A stretch of 6,859 bases of DNA, taken from assembly GCA_002862165.1 (NCBI GenBank), contig PKCL01000115.1:1-6859 (forward strand), read 5' to 3'. Source of the stretch: Planctomycetaceae bacterium (lineage in GTDB: Bacteria > Planctomycetota > Planctomycetia > Pirellulales > UBA1268). The translations under genes and the position numbers were made by a program. Shown here piece by piece: positions 1 through 6,598 of the stretch (the first letter of the stretch is position 1; each line of letters starts with the position of its first letter). Below the pieces are notes generated by a model. The model saw only the letters and a program-made list of their open reading frames with translations, was not told the origin of the DNA and did no database searches.

Positions 1-614
1 TCGCATTTCTCGACAAAAATATGTCAGCCAGTATCATGACGTTTGGTTATGCAAGCCCTCAGGCAACTCTCGCCTCACACGCCCGCGCATTAGAGAAAGT
101 GCTTGCCAGCTTACCGCCAACTACAACGGTAAGTTTTGTAGGGCACAGCATGGGGAACCTAGTTGTTCGCAGGTGGCTACAAATTGCACAACCTGAAATG
201 ATAAATCGAATCAAACGCATGGTGATGCTTGGGCCACCGAACCAGGGATCAGATCTTGCTCGACTCGCCGCTCATAATCACTGGCTTAAAACAATGGCCT
301 CTGGTGCTGCTCGCGAACTTGTACTGGATTGGGATACAATACGAAACGATCTTCAAATACCTCCGTTCCAATATGGCATCATCGCCGGTGGCAAAGGTGA
401 CAACGAAGGATACTCATCGATTCTTGAAGGTGATGACGATGCCATTGTTCGTGTATCAGAAACACAACTTAGCGGTGCTGACGGATTTCTGGTTATTCCT
501 GTTCGCCACTCACGTATGATGAAAAACCCAGATGTTCAGACGGAAACGCTCAACTTCCTCCAGACGGGGCAATTCGCCAAAAAAACCAATGTTACAAATC
601 TTTCTGAAAAATGA
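1..614 (+). CDS. Alpha/beta hydrolase, lipase/esterase-like (5' end missing)
   Basis: This is the C-terminal ~203 residues of a serine hydrolase of the alpha/beta fold. The reading frame (first full codon at 3) is open to the left edge, so the ATG at 21 is probably internal. Numbering from the first full codon, a nucleophile elbow GHSMG has its Ser at 49, followed by NLVVRRWL, as in lipases and PGAP1-like esterases of the COG1075 type. A 'MLGPPNQGSDLA' stretch (75-86) is the usual strand-loop after the elbow in these lipases. A GDDDAIVRV segment (143-151) can supply the catalytic acid and 'VRHSRMMKNP' (167-176) the catalytic His169, giving a complete Ser-Asp-His set. The substrate is not visible; a lipid or other ester is likely. 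Any signal peptide would lie outside the window. Its TGA overlaps the ATG of the ruvX-like gene (ATGA), implying an operon. The hydrolase family is secure, the exact function is not. Confidence 0.85.
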   Translation, partial: AFLDKNMSASIMTFGYASPQATLASHARALEKVLASLPPTTTVSFVGHSMGNLVVRRWLQIAQPEMINRIKRMVMLGPPNQGSDLARLAAHNHWLKTMASGAARELVLDWDTIRNDLQIPPFQYGIIAGGKGDNEGYSSILEGDDDAIVRVSETQLSGADGFLVIPVRHSRMMKNPDVQTETLNFLQTGQFAKKTNVTNLSEK

Positions 615-1111
615 ATTCTGAAAAACTCCCTTCTGGCAGACTTGCTGGCGTAGATTATGGTCGTCGAAGAATTGGTATATCGGTGTGTGATGCCGAAAGA
701 ATAATTGCCAGCCCATTGATGATCCATAAAACAAGTGGGGATCCTCATGCTGATGCAGCTTTTTTCCTAAAGCTTATAAAACAGGAAGAAATTGTTGGCT
801 TTGTTGTAGGACTACCTCTGCACTCAGACGGAAGAAACAGTGAAATGTCCTCTGAAGTCGAAAAGTTTGCAGCGTGGCTTACAAAAACCACTGAGATCCC
901 TGTAGTCTTTCAGGATGAACGACACACCTCACAGGAAGCATCTGGGCTGTTGAGGCCTGCCCGCCTTACACGTGGGCGAAAAAAAGAACGCCACGATGCT
1001 GTCGCGGCACAGGTCATCCTCAGTACATGGCTGGAAAAACAAACAACATCACAAAAAACATTACTCACCGGGGAAGATAAGACGCTTTATAATGACAAAA
1101 AAAATGAATAA
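611..1111 (+). CDS. ruvX: RuvX/YqgF family putative pre-16S rRNA nuclease (Holliday junction resolvase-like)
   Basis: 166 residues with an RNase H-like fold of the YqgF/RuvX family. In E. coli the member matures the 5' end of 16S rRNA; other members have been described as Holliday-junction resolvase-like. All family motifs are visible: 'AGVDYGRRRIGISVCD' (12-27) with Asp15, 'GFVVGLPLHSDGR' (63-75), 'QDERHTSQEA' (101-110) with Asp102/Glu103, and 'ERHDAVAAQVILSTWL' (126-141) with Asp129. The acidic active-site residues are therefore present. It is somewhat longer than the usual ~140 residues because of about ten extra N-terminal residues and a polar, Lys/Thr-rich tail after 141. The ATG at 611 overlaps the upstream hydrolase stop and has no recognisable Shine-Dalgarno sequence, so translation probably depends on coupling. 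The last 20 bp overlap the start of the next gene. A cytoplasmic protein; the family call is firm. Confidence 0.93.
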   Translation: MNSEKLPSGRLAGVDYGRRRIGISVCDAERIIASPLMIHKTSGDPHADAAFFLKLIKQEEIVGFVVGLPLHSDGRNSEMSSEVEKFAAWLTKTTEIPVVFQDERHTSQEASGLLRPARLTRGRKKERHDAVAAQVILSTWLEKQTTSQKTLLTGEDKTLYNDKKNE

Positions 1112-1967
1112 GGCCACCCGTCTGATCATAGGGTGTGGTTATCTTGGTGAAAGAGTTGCACGACGATGGCTCCAAACTGACTCAACTGTCTTTGCTACCA
1201 CGCGTAGCCAAACAAAGGCTCAGCTTCTATTAAACGCGAATATCCGTCCAATAGTTGGTGATGTCACATCAAATAAGGGGTCTCCCAACTGTTTCCAGAA
1301 CCTGCCAGAGGTAGACACCATCTTATGGTCAGTCGGATTCGATAGAAATGCACATGCGAGCTATCACGATGTGCATGTGGCGGGCCTCCTTCGCATACTT
1401 GATCAAATACCAAATGAACCACGGGTCATATTCATTAGTTCCACTGGTGTTTGGGGCACAGAGACTGCTGAAGAAGTGAGTGAGTCAACTCCAGCATGCC
1501 CGACACGCGAGGCCGGAAAAACATTACTCACAGCAGAAACTACTCTCAGCAACCACCCCAAAGGACCGGGTGTCGTCCTTCGACTCGCTGGCATTTACGG
1601 CCCGGATCGACTTCCACGGCTCAATGACATCAGAGCAAACAAACCAATCCCTGCCGACCCAGCGAGTTGGCTTAACCTGATTCATGTCGATGACGCAGCG
1701 ACTGTCGTTTGTGAGATTGCGGAACTTCCTTCACCGGCAAAACTTTATGCTGTTGCGGATATGAAACCTTTACGCCGTGACGATTGGTACCAAGCGCTCG
1801 CAAAATTTACGAACAGCCCATCGCCTCAATGGACTGCAGAAAGCACCGCCGGTCGGGGTGGAAACAAGCGAGTAAATGCAAGTCGTGTCTGGAACGCTCT
1901 TCATCGACAGCCTCACTACCCAAATGCAATTGAGGCAATGAGATTACTTCTTCAAAAACCCATATGA
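1092..1967 (+). CDS. NAD(P)-binding SDR-family protein, YeeZ-like (atypical extended SDR)
   Basis: 291 residues if started at ATG 1092; a second ATG at 1104 is also possible. The Rossmann dinucleotide-binding motif GCGYLG (14-19) lies close to the N-terminus, so starts further upstream would add only a tail translated from the ruvX region. Further extended-SDR signatures are 'FISSTGVWG' (114-122), 'LRLAGIYGPDR' (163-173) and 'NLIHVDDAA' (195-203). The usual catalytic YxxxK is not there: its place is taken by 'PTREAGKTLLTAE' (137-149), as I recall for YeeZ-type proteins, whose reaction is unknown. It probably binds NAD(P)(H) in the cytoplasm and may be an epimerase/dehydrogenase relative of altered chemistry. 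The start overlaps the end of ruvX by 20 bp. The only purine run, GGGGAAG at 1070-1076, is 15 nt from the ATG, so translational coupling is likely. The gene ends convergent to prc with 54 bp between stops, in which I see no clear terminator. Confidence 0.85.
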   Translation: MTKKMNKATRLIIGCGYLGERVARRWLQTDSTVFATTRSQTKAQLLLNANIRPIVGDVTSNKGSPNCFQNLPEVDTILWSVGFDRNAHASYHDVHVAGLLRILDQIPNEPRVIFISSTGVWGTETAEEVSESTPACPTREAGKTLLTAETTLSNHPKGPGVVLRLAGIYGPDRLPRLNDIRANKPIPADPASWLNLIHVDDAATVVCEIAELPSPAKLYAVADMKPLRRDDWYQALAKFTNSPSPQWTAESTAGRGGNKRVNASRVWNALHRQPHYPNAIEAMRLLLQKPI

Positions 1968-2021
1968 TACTACGACATTATGCTACAGAACGAACTACAA
2001 AAGCTAACGTGATTCGATCGG

Positions 2022-4157
2022 TTACTCTGGCTGTGTGTTACTTTCCGAATTGACCAATGAAGGCATCACAGCACCGGATAATACCGAAAGATAATCCGTC
2101 GTTACTCTCATAGCCTCATCAAAATAGAAGTCCCGCCTTACAACTGGGCGTCGCGGGCCTGCGTTTTCCTCCTGTTTTTCCTCCTCCTCTTTGTCTGCTG
2201 CTTTTCCCTCATTCCATTCCCTAACAAAATCTGATTCTAAAAGAGAAAGCGTCTTCTCATTTTTCCTCTCCTCGTAGCGAGCAATGTCTGTCGCAAGTTC
2301 TTGGAACTCTTCGTCGTCTGCAACACGTACTGTGGATCGTTGCTGAAGTGTTTCAAGCATTGATTCATTGACATCATTAGTTGCCGTAAAGTCTGCTTTA
2401 CCAACGCGATCAAAAGGTATTGCATTGTCGAGATCTGATTCTCCAACTGGAAGGTGATCAGTAATACTTGGCAATTGCACATCGCTCTTCACCCCTTCCA
2501 TTTGGGTGCTTAGCCCACTCGGGCGATAAAACTGCTGCATTGTGATTTTTAATGCACCAAGCGACGGAGCATTTGGCAGACGCTGAAAAAGCTGGCGCCC
2601 AAGATCAAGCAAACTTTGCACAGTACCCTTTCCATGAGTTGCTGAATCACCGATGACCAAGCCGCGGCGATAATCCTGTATTGCGCCTGCGACAATCTCA
2701 CTTGCGCTCGCGCTGAACTTGTTTACTAGTACGACAAGCGGGCCATCCCAAACAACACCGGGCTCCAGGTCGTCATATTGCTGGACTCGTTGATCGGCAT
2801 CTTTAATCTGGACAACTGGGCCTGTATCGATAAAAAGACCCGTCAAGGAAATAGACTCGGGCAAAGACCCTCCACCATTGTTACGAAGATCAAGCGCGAC
2901 ACAATCAACCCCCTCTTCGCGAAACCCTTCCAGCAATTCCCGACAATCACGAGTACTACTTTTATAATCAGCCTGTCCCTGCCGGGCAGCTGCCATGTCC
3001 ATATAAAAACTGGGGAGATTAATCACGCCGATCCGCCAAGGACTCCCGTCTGCCTTTATACCCTCCTCAATAATTTCACCACGCGCTGCGCTATCCTGCA
3101 GCTCAATTTTTGCCCGTACGATGTCGTAAACCTTTGGTACTGTCTGACTCACGGGAATAACCTTAAGACGAACGACAGTCCCACGTTTGCCACGAATGAG
3201 TTTCACAACGTCATTGAGATTCATGTCAACGACATCAACCATCTCGCCCTCACGGTCCTGACCTACACCAACAATCCGATCTTTTTTCTTGAGCCGACCA
3301 TCTTTATCTGCTGCCCCTCCAGGAACAAGTTCGGCAACCGTCGTGTAGCCGTCTTCACCCTTCAACGAGGCGCCTATACCATCAAGCTGAAGTCTCATTG
3401 TGATTTCAAAATTCTCGAGCGTTCCTGGAGACATAAAACTAGTATGGGGGTCGAGCGAACTCGTAAGCGATGACAGATATGTCTCCAGCAACTCATCTGC
3501 GTTCATCTGATGCATGCGTTTTGCAAAACTCGTATAGCGGCGCAGTAGTTTTTTCCTGGCTTCTTCGGGAGCGACTTTCTCCATTTTCTGAACAAGTAAG
3601 TCGTACTTAATCCGCTTTTTCCACTTATCGCGTACTTCGTCCTGGGTCTTTGCCCAAACGGCGATGTCACGATCGATGACAATTGATTCTTTTTGATTGA
3701 AATCTAGCTTTGAATTCAACAATTCCTCAACAATTGGGATCCTTTCATCAACTCGCTCAAGAAAGCGATCATAGACCTCATAAGCAAAACTCACATCTCC
3801 CCTTCGAACAAGGTCATCGAGACTCGATTTCCTTTCCGCAAAAGAGTCGACGTCAGATTGCAGAAAATAGATTTTGAGCGGATCAAGTGCCGCAAGAAAG
3901 GTATTGAACCAACGAGCTGCAATTTCATCATCGATTGGCTTGCGCAAAAAATGTTCTCTTTCAAGGTAACTTTTTACAGCAAGCGTAATCTGTCGATCAT
4001 TTGGCCCTGGCGTTGGAGATCCACCTTCGTTTGCAAAACTGAAAGCGGGTAGCAGAACGATTCCCGCAAGCCCGACAAAAAACAGCTTGCGGGCCGTTGT
4101 TAAACCGCCGGTTTGGATCGAATTATTTCTATCAGCTACTGGTAGGTGGCAATCCAC
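2022..4157 (-). CDS. prc: Carboxy-terminal processing (tail-specific) protease Prc/Tsp, peptidase family S41
   Basis: A periplasmic Ser/Lys protease that degrades or trims proteins from their C-terminal tails. With GTG at 4157 it has 711 residues (E. coli Prc is about 680). In order: R23-K24 and a hydrophobic core 25-41 ending SFA (signal peptide, likely cleavage after 42); an N-terminal Tsp domain about 55-245 with 'LDPHTSFMSP' (235-244); a PDZ domain about 255-340 ('GIGASL', 'VPGGAA', 'VGVGQ'); then the S41 core with 'DLRNNGGG' (423-430), 'SASAS' with catalytic Ser484, and 'HGKGTVQ' with Lys510. The C-terminal Tsp domain (about 555-690) contains a Lys/Glu-rich stretch (655-665). The Ser-Lys dyad is intact. 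An upstream in-frame ATG at 4217 would add 20 residues, but it has no spaced Shine-Dalgarno sequence, whereas the GTG has an excellent one. It lies downstream of cbiX in the same direction with a 172-bp gap, so it probably has its own promoter. Family call certain, start likely. Confidence 0.93.
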   Translation of the reverse strand: MDCHLPVADRNNSIQTGGLTTARKLFFVGLAGIVLLPAFSFANEGGSPTPGPNDRQITLAVKSYLEREHFLRKPIDDEIAARWFNTFLAALDPLKIYFLQSDVDSFAERKSSLDDLVRRGDVSFAYEVYDRFLERVDERIPIVEELLNSKLDFNQKESIVIDRDIAVWAKTQDEVRDKWKKRIKYDLLVQKMEKVAPEEARKKLLRRYTSFAKRMHQMNADELLETYLSSLTSSLDPHTSFMSPGTLENFEITMRLQLDGIGASLKGEDGYTTVAELVPGGAADKDGRLKKKDRIVGVGQDREGEMVDVVDMNLNDVVKLIRGKRGTVVRLKVIPVSQTVPKVYDIVRAKIELQDSAARGEIIEEGIKADGSPWRIGVINLPSFYMDMAAARQGQADYKSSTRDCRELLEGFREEGVDCVALDLRNNGGGSLPESISLTGLFIDTGPVVQIKDADQRVQQYDDLEPGVVWDGPLVVLVNKFSASASEIVAGAIQDYRRGLVIGDSATHGKGTVQSLLDLGRQLFQRLPNAPSLGALKITMQQFYRPSGLSTQMEGVKSDVQLPSITDHLPVGESDLDNAIPFDRVGKADFTATNDVNESMLETLQQRSTVRVADDEEFQELATDIARYEERKNEKTLSLLESDFVREWNEGKAADKEEEEKQEENAGPRRPVVRRDFYFDEAMRVTTDYLSVLSGAVMPSLVNSESNTQPE

Positions 4158-4165
4158 GCAGCAAA

Positions 4166-4173
4166 CTCCTTCC
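4166..4173 (-). promoter_or_regulatory. Ribosome binding site selecting the GTG start of prc
   Basis: Read on the minus strand this is GGAAGGAG, a near-perfect Shine-Dalgarno sequence, 8 nt before the GTG at 4157-4155. The alternative in-frame ATG at 4217 is preceded only by GAGAGA directly abutting it, which is too close to work well. This site decides the start and removes the 20-residue Cys-rich leader from the predicted protein. Confidence 0.7.
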
Positions 4174-4181
4174 AAAAAACA

Positions 4182-4210
4182 CTTAAACTTGTGTGCATAA
4201 AATCTTACAA
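4182..4210 (-). promoter_or_regulatory. Weak candidate sigma-70-like promoter for prc
   Basis: On the minus strand, TTGTAA (4210-4205) and TTTAAG (4187-4182) are separated by exactly 17 nt, each matching the E. coli -35 and -10 consensus at 4 of 6 positions. Transcription would begin just upstream of the GGAAGGAG site, giving a short leader and excluding the ATG at 4217. It agrees with the GTG start, but such matches occur often by chance and the organism may not use this consensus. Confidence 0.25.
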
Positions 4211-4260
4211 TGGGCATTCTCTCATGAGATCAGACCATCACACCAAAAACGTTACTCTAT

Positions 4261-4287
4261 TGTGACGACTTTCTTCGTCTGTGACGA
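4261..4287. repeat. Direct repeat TGTGACGA x2, 19-bp period, upstream of prc
   Basis: TGTGACGA occurs at 4261-4268 and again at 4280-4287. Between them TCGTC (4275-4279) is the inverse of GACGA (4264-4268), so the segment also holds a 5-bp inverted repeat with a 6-nt loop. It lies in the spacer between the end of cbiX and the start of prc, upstream of the candidate prc promoter. It could be a protein-binding site; chance is also possible for repeats this short. Confidence 0.3.
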
Positions 4288-4329
4288 GATGGCTTTTTTG
4301 AGTGGACTTTTAAAAAATATGGCCAGAAA

Positions 4330-5181
4330 TCAGTTCCTCGCTTGCAGACACGCTAATCCCCGGTCAACGAGCGCATGTGCTACTTCTGGTGCGGCTCCAA
4401 GCCGGGGCACTTTTACCCACTCAACAGACGGATATGCAATTTCGGCCTTTTCCAAATGTCCGTCGACCTGCTTCTCAACATGTCCATGAAAAAGAAGGTG
4501 TGGGTGCAACACAACCCGCTTCACTGACTGTCGACTATTGTCACCTCGAAGTAACTGCGTCACTGCTTCATCAATTGATGGTTTTGCTGCGGCAACAAAA
4601 CTCACAGCAAACCTGTGCTTTGCGACATTTGCTAAGGGGCTATATGTCGAACGTACAAACCCCCAGAGTTGTTGACTGGCTGTTGGATCGCTTGATCCTC
4701 TGCCAATGACAAGCATTGCTTCATCGCCTCCTTGAATCGGAGTCCGCCCCTTCACTGCTTCCCAAAATCGACGACGGGCGAGATTTATAATTTGCTCGTG
4801 CAAGCCTAGTGGATCAGCCTGCTGTACAGTCAAGCCATGCCTAGCGACGGCCTCCTGCAACGCTTGTGGGACATCTTGTTTCGCATGACCCGCTGCAAAC
4901 AAAAGTATTGGAATCGCAATAATTTTTTTGCAGCCACGATCTGCTAGACGCTCTACTGCCATTGCTATCGATGGCTCAATGACTTCGAGATAGCCTAGTT
5001 CGACTGGAACATTCGGCAGGATTGCGCCGACTTGCGCAACAGTGTCGGCCGTTTCAGCTGCTCCTATAGGATCAGCTGTTCCGTGCCCGACAACAACGAT
5101 GCCTGTTTCCGGCGGCATGAGTCGATCACAGACTTCACTCTGCCTATTTGTTTGACACGGTTGAGGTTCTTGACAGTTCAT
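4330..5181 (-). CDS. Tandem-domain sirohydrochlorin chelatase, CbiX/SirB family
   Basis: 283 residues made of two CbiX-type halves. The family inserts Co2+ (early cobalamin route) or Fe2+ (siroheme) into sirohydrochlorin in the cytoplasm. The first half has 'VVGHGTADP' (30-38, His33), 'GYLEVIEPSI' (63-72, Glu66) and 'PILLFAAGHAKQDVP' (91-105, His99), all the ligand and acid positions expected for an active site. The second half repeats the pattern as 'VIGRGSSDP' (158-166), 'SFVAAAKPSI' (194-203) and 'HPHLLFHGHVEKQV' (226-239), so the first His has become Arg and the Glu has become Ala, while a late His remains. It is thus a long-form protein with one complete site; the choice of metal cannot be read from sequence. 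A start at ATG 5118 (residue 22) is an alternative that keeps the whole domain; neither start has a strong Shine-Dalgarno sequence. It is divergent from the FHA regulator (141-bp spacer), which might control it. No other tetrapyrrole gene is in the window. Confidence 0.88.
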   Translation of the reverse strand: MNCQEPQPCQTNRQSEVCDRLMPPETGIVVVGHGTADPIGAAETADTVAQVGAILPNVPVELGYLEVIEPSIAMAVERLADRGCKKIIAIPILLFAAGHAKQDVPQALQEAVARHGLTVQQADPLGLHEQIINLARRRFWEAVKGRTPIQGGDEAMLVIGRGSSDPTASQQLWGFVRSTYSPLANVAKHRFAVSFVAAAKPSIDEAVTQLLRGDNSRQSVKRVVLHPHLLFHGHVEKQVDGHLEKAEIAYPSVEWVKVPRLGAAPEVAHALVDRGLACLQARN

Positions 5182-5253
5182 TTAAACTTCAAAGGGCGTT
5201 TTACGGCTGGATGTTCCGCTGCTGTCATAATACCGGCATATTTCAATTTGTCT

Positions 5254-5265
5254 GTGCTCTTGCAC
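5254..5265. repeat. Short inverted repeat GTGC-TCTT-GCAC in the cbiX/FHA divergent spacer
   Basis: Arms of 4 bp around a 4-bp centre, in the 141-bp spacer between the divergent cbiX and FHA-GAF-Fis genes, 8 bp before a second inverted repeat. It is a possible operator half of a composite site. By itself it is too short to be convincing. Confidence 0.3.
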
Positions 5266-5273
5266 GGAAAATG

Positions 5274-5289
5274 TCTAAATCCCTTTAGA
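5274..5289. repeat. Perfect inverted repeat TCTAAA-TCCC-TTTAGA upstream of the FHA regulator
   Basis: Six-bp arms, perfectly complementary, around a 4-nt centre, 33 bp before the regulator's ATG. With no following T-run and lying in a divergent promoter region, it looks more like an operator than a terminator. Fis-type helix-turn-helix proteins bind as dimers to such dyads, so autoregulation is conceivable but not shown by the sequence. Confidence 0.35.
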
Positions 5290-5308
5290 AATTGTTCCTT
5301 CGAATCAT

Positions 5309-5313
5309 CAGGA
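5309..5313 (+). promoter_or_regulatory. Ribosome binding site supporting ATG 5323
   Basis: CAGGA with a 9-nt spacer to the ATG at 5323. It supports starting the FHA protein here and not at in-frame starts further upstream, which would translate antisense to cbiX and add about 97 residues with no resemblance to a domain. Confidence 0.5.
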
Positions 5314-5322
5314 CCTGGCTCC

Positions 5323-6588
5323 ATGTCGAGTAGCTCAATTCCTATCACTTCACCACCGCCAGAATGTCAACTAGATCATTCGACACCTCAACCTGAAGCC
5401 ACACTCGTACTTCAAATTGCGGAACGAAATGGACCAAGTTTTCTACTCCTCCCAAAACAAAACAACATTATTGGTCGAGCAGTAGACGCTGATATTGTTG
5501 TTGCTGACAGACTTACGAGTCGTGGGCACGCATCTATATCAAGAAACAGTATGAACGGCGAGTGGCAGATAAAAGATCTGCAAAGCCGCAATGGCACCTG
5601 GGTGAATGGTCAACGAGTTACAGAACTCTCACTCCAACCGGAAATGTCTATCCAGATTGGCACAACGGAATTTATTTTCAGAATTCCGTCAAGACGATCC
5701 TTGGAAGAATCAGATGATGAATCTGAAAAAATAATTCGATGTGAGCCAGTTGGTGAAATTGAAGGGCATAACTTTCAACGGTCACGTGATGGCCTTGTTG
5801 ACGAAGGACGTCGCACGATGCTTCTTTACCAGACCAGTATCCGGCTCCTTGCATCACAATCAATCGAAGACGTCATTGCAGCAACGGTAGAGATTGCAGC
5901 TGAACATACTGGAGCCGATGCAGTTGGTTGGTTTGAGCTTCATGAGACAAATACGCTGGAATCTGTTTTGGTTGTCCCGCCATCAAGCGATCTCACCGAA
6001 CGGCTTGATGCAACTCGTTGCCAAAAATTCATTCGTGACGGGCATGCCGTATGGGCAAAATGCAATTTTCATAACAGAAATGATGGGAACAGTACTCATT
6101 CATATGGACTCATGTTTATTCCTGTTCTTGATGGAGAACGCCCTTGGGCGGCGCTTTGTGCTACTGCTGAAGATGATCGACTGCAAGACAACGACTTTGG
6201 CTTTTTTGTCTCACTCATCAGTCTTGCATCGGCCGCTTGTGCGGGGCATCAAAAGGCTACAGCTGATGGTGAATCAAAGCCCTTAGTGTCGCTCGCCGGA
6301 GTCGATACGGTAGACGCGACTCCCGAAGAACTTCAGACAATGGCTTTCCCGAATTTCCAACAAATCTCAGGGAAGCTTAAGGGATCTTTAAGATTGGATG
6401 AGTGGCAAAAGATTCTGATTACAGAGGCCTTACGGAGAGCAGAGGGCAAGATACCTGACGCTGCAGAAGAACTTGGGATAAGCCGTGCCACGCTTTACCG
6501 AAAATTAGAACAATTTGAGCTCAATCGTGAGACGTTCATCCAGGACGATCCAAACAACATCGCTGAGACCGACCTTCGTACGCCCTAA
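5323..6588 (+). CDS. FHA-GAF-Fis-type HTH regulator lacking an AAA+ domain
   Basis: 421 residues, apparently cytoplasmic (no signal or membrane segment). After a Ser/Pro-rich leader (1-25), an FHA domain (about 27-121) shows the phosphothreonine-binding set: 'IIGR' (Arg52), 'TSRGHA' (Ser66, His69) and 'SRNGTWVNG' (88-96, Asn90). An acidic linker (127-136) leads to a GAF-like region (about 165-310) starting 'LLYQTSIRLLAS' and ending in 'FGFFVSLISLASAA', which would sense a small molecule or mediate dimerisation. The C-terminus (about 358-397) is a Fis/NtrC-type helix-turn-helix: 'ITEALRRAEGK', 'DAAEELGISRATLYRKL'. This combination is typical of sigma-54 enhancer-binding proteins, but the AAA+ ATPase with its GAFTGA and Walker motifs is missing, with only about 45 linker residues in its place. 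It probably reads Thr phosphorylation from a Ser/Thr kinase encoded elsewhere and acts as a plain DNA-binding activator or repressor. FHA and HTH calls are firm; GAF is by overall pattern. Confidence 0.85.
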   Translation: MSSSSIPITSPPPECQLDHSTPQPEATLVLQIAERNGPSFLLLPKQNNIIGRAVDADIVVADRLTSRGHASISRNSMNGEWQIKDLQSRNGTWVNGQRVTELSLQPEMSIQIGTTEFIFRIPSRRSLEESDDESEKIIRCEPVGEIEGHNFQRSRDGLVDEGRRTMLLYQTSIRLLASQSIEDVIAATVEIAAEHTGADAVGWFELHETNTLESVLVVPPSSDLTERLDATRCQKFIRDGHAVWAKCNFHNRNDGNSTHSYGLMFIPVLDGERPWAALCATAEDDRLQDNDFGFFVSLISLASAACAGHQKATADGESKPLVSLAGVDTVDATPEELQTMAFPNFQQISGKLKGSLRLDEWQKILITEALRRAEGKIPDAAEELGISRATLYRKLEQFELNRETFIQDDPNNIAETDLRTP

Positions 6589-6598
6589 CAATTTATGG

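Noticed and set aside
972..1091. Upstream extension of the SDR gene to ATG 972
   Set aside because: The extra 40 residues are translated from an alternative frame of ruvX, are rich in His and Lys and resemble no part of the family; the Rossmann motif begins soon after the ATG at 1092.
1968..2021. Search for a bidirectional terminator between the SDR gene and prc
   Set aside because: No stem longer than a few bases and no T-run in the 54 bp; none can be claimed.
2778..3473. Long open frame (231 codons) on the plus strand
   Set aside because: It lies wholly antisense to the PDZ and protease core of prc, has no recognisable domain and no good ribosome site; it follows from the codon use of prc.
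4158..4217. Possible heme-binding CxxCH (Cys-Val-Asp-Cys-His) near the prc N-terminus
   Set aside because: The motif exists only if translation starts at ATG 4217; it would sit before the signal peptide, and the GTG at 4157 has the far better ribosome site, so it is probably chance.
4291..4324. Possible terminator hairpin after cbiX (GGC-T6 ... A6-TAT-GCC)
   Set aside because: The pairing is nearly all A-T with a bulge, there is no GC-rich stem and no T-run placed after it on the minus strand.
5032..5322. N-terminal extension of the FHA protein by up to 97 residues
   Set aside because: It would overlap cbiX antisense by 150 bp, the added residues resemble no domain, and a spaced AGGA supports ATG 5323.
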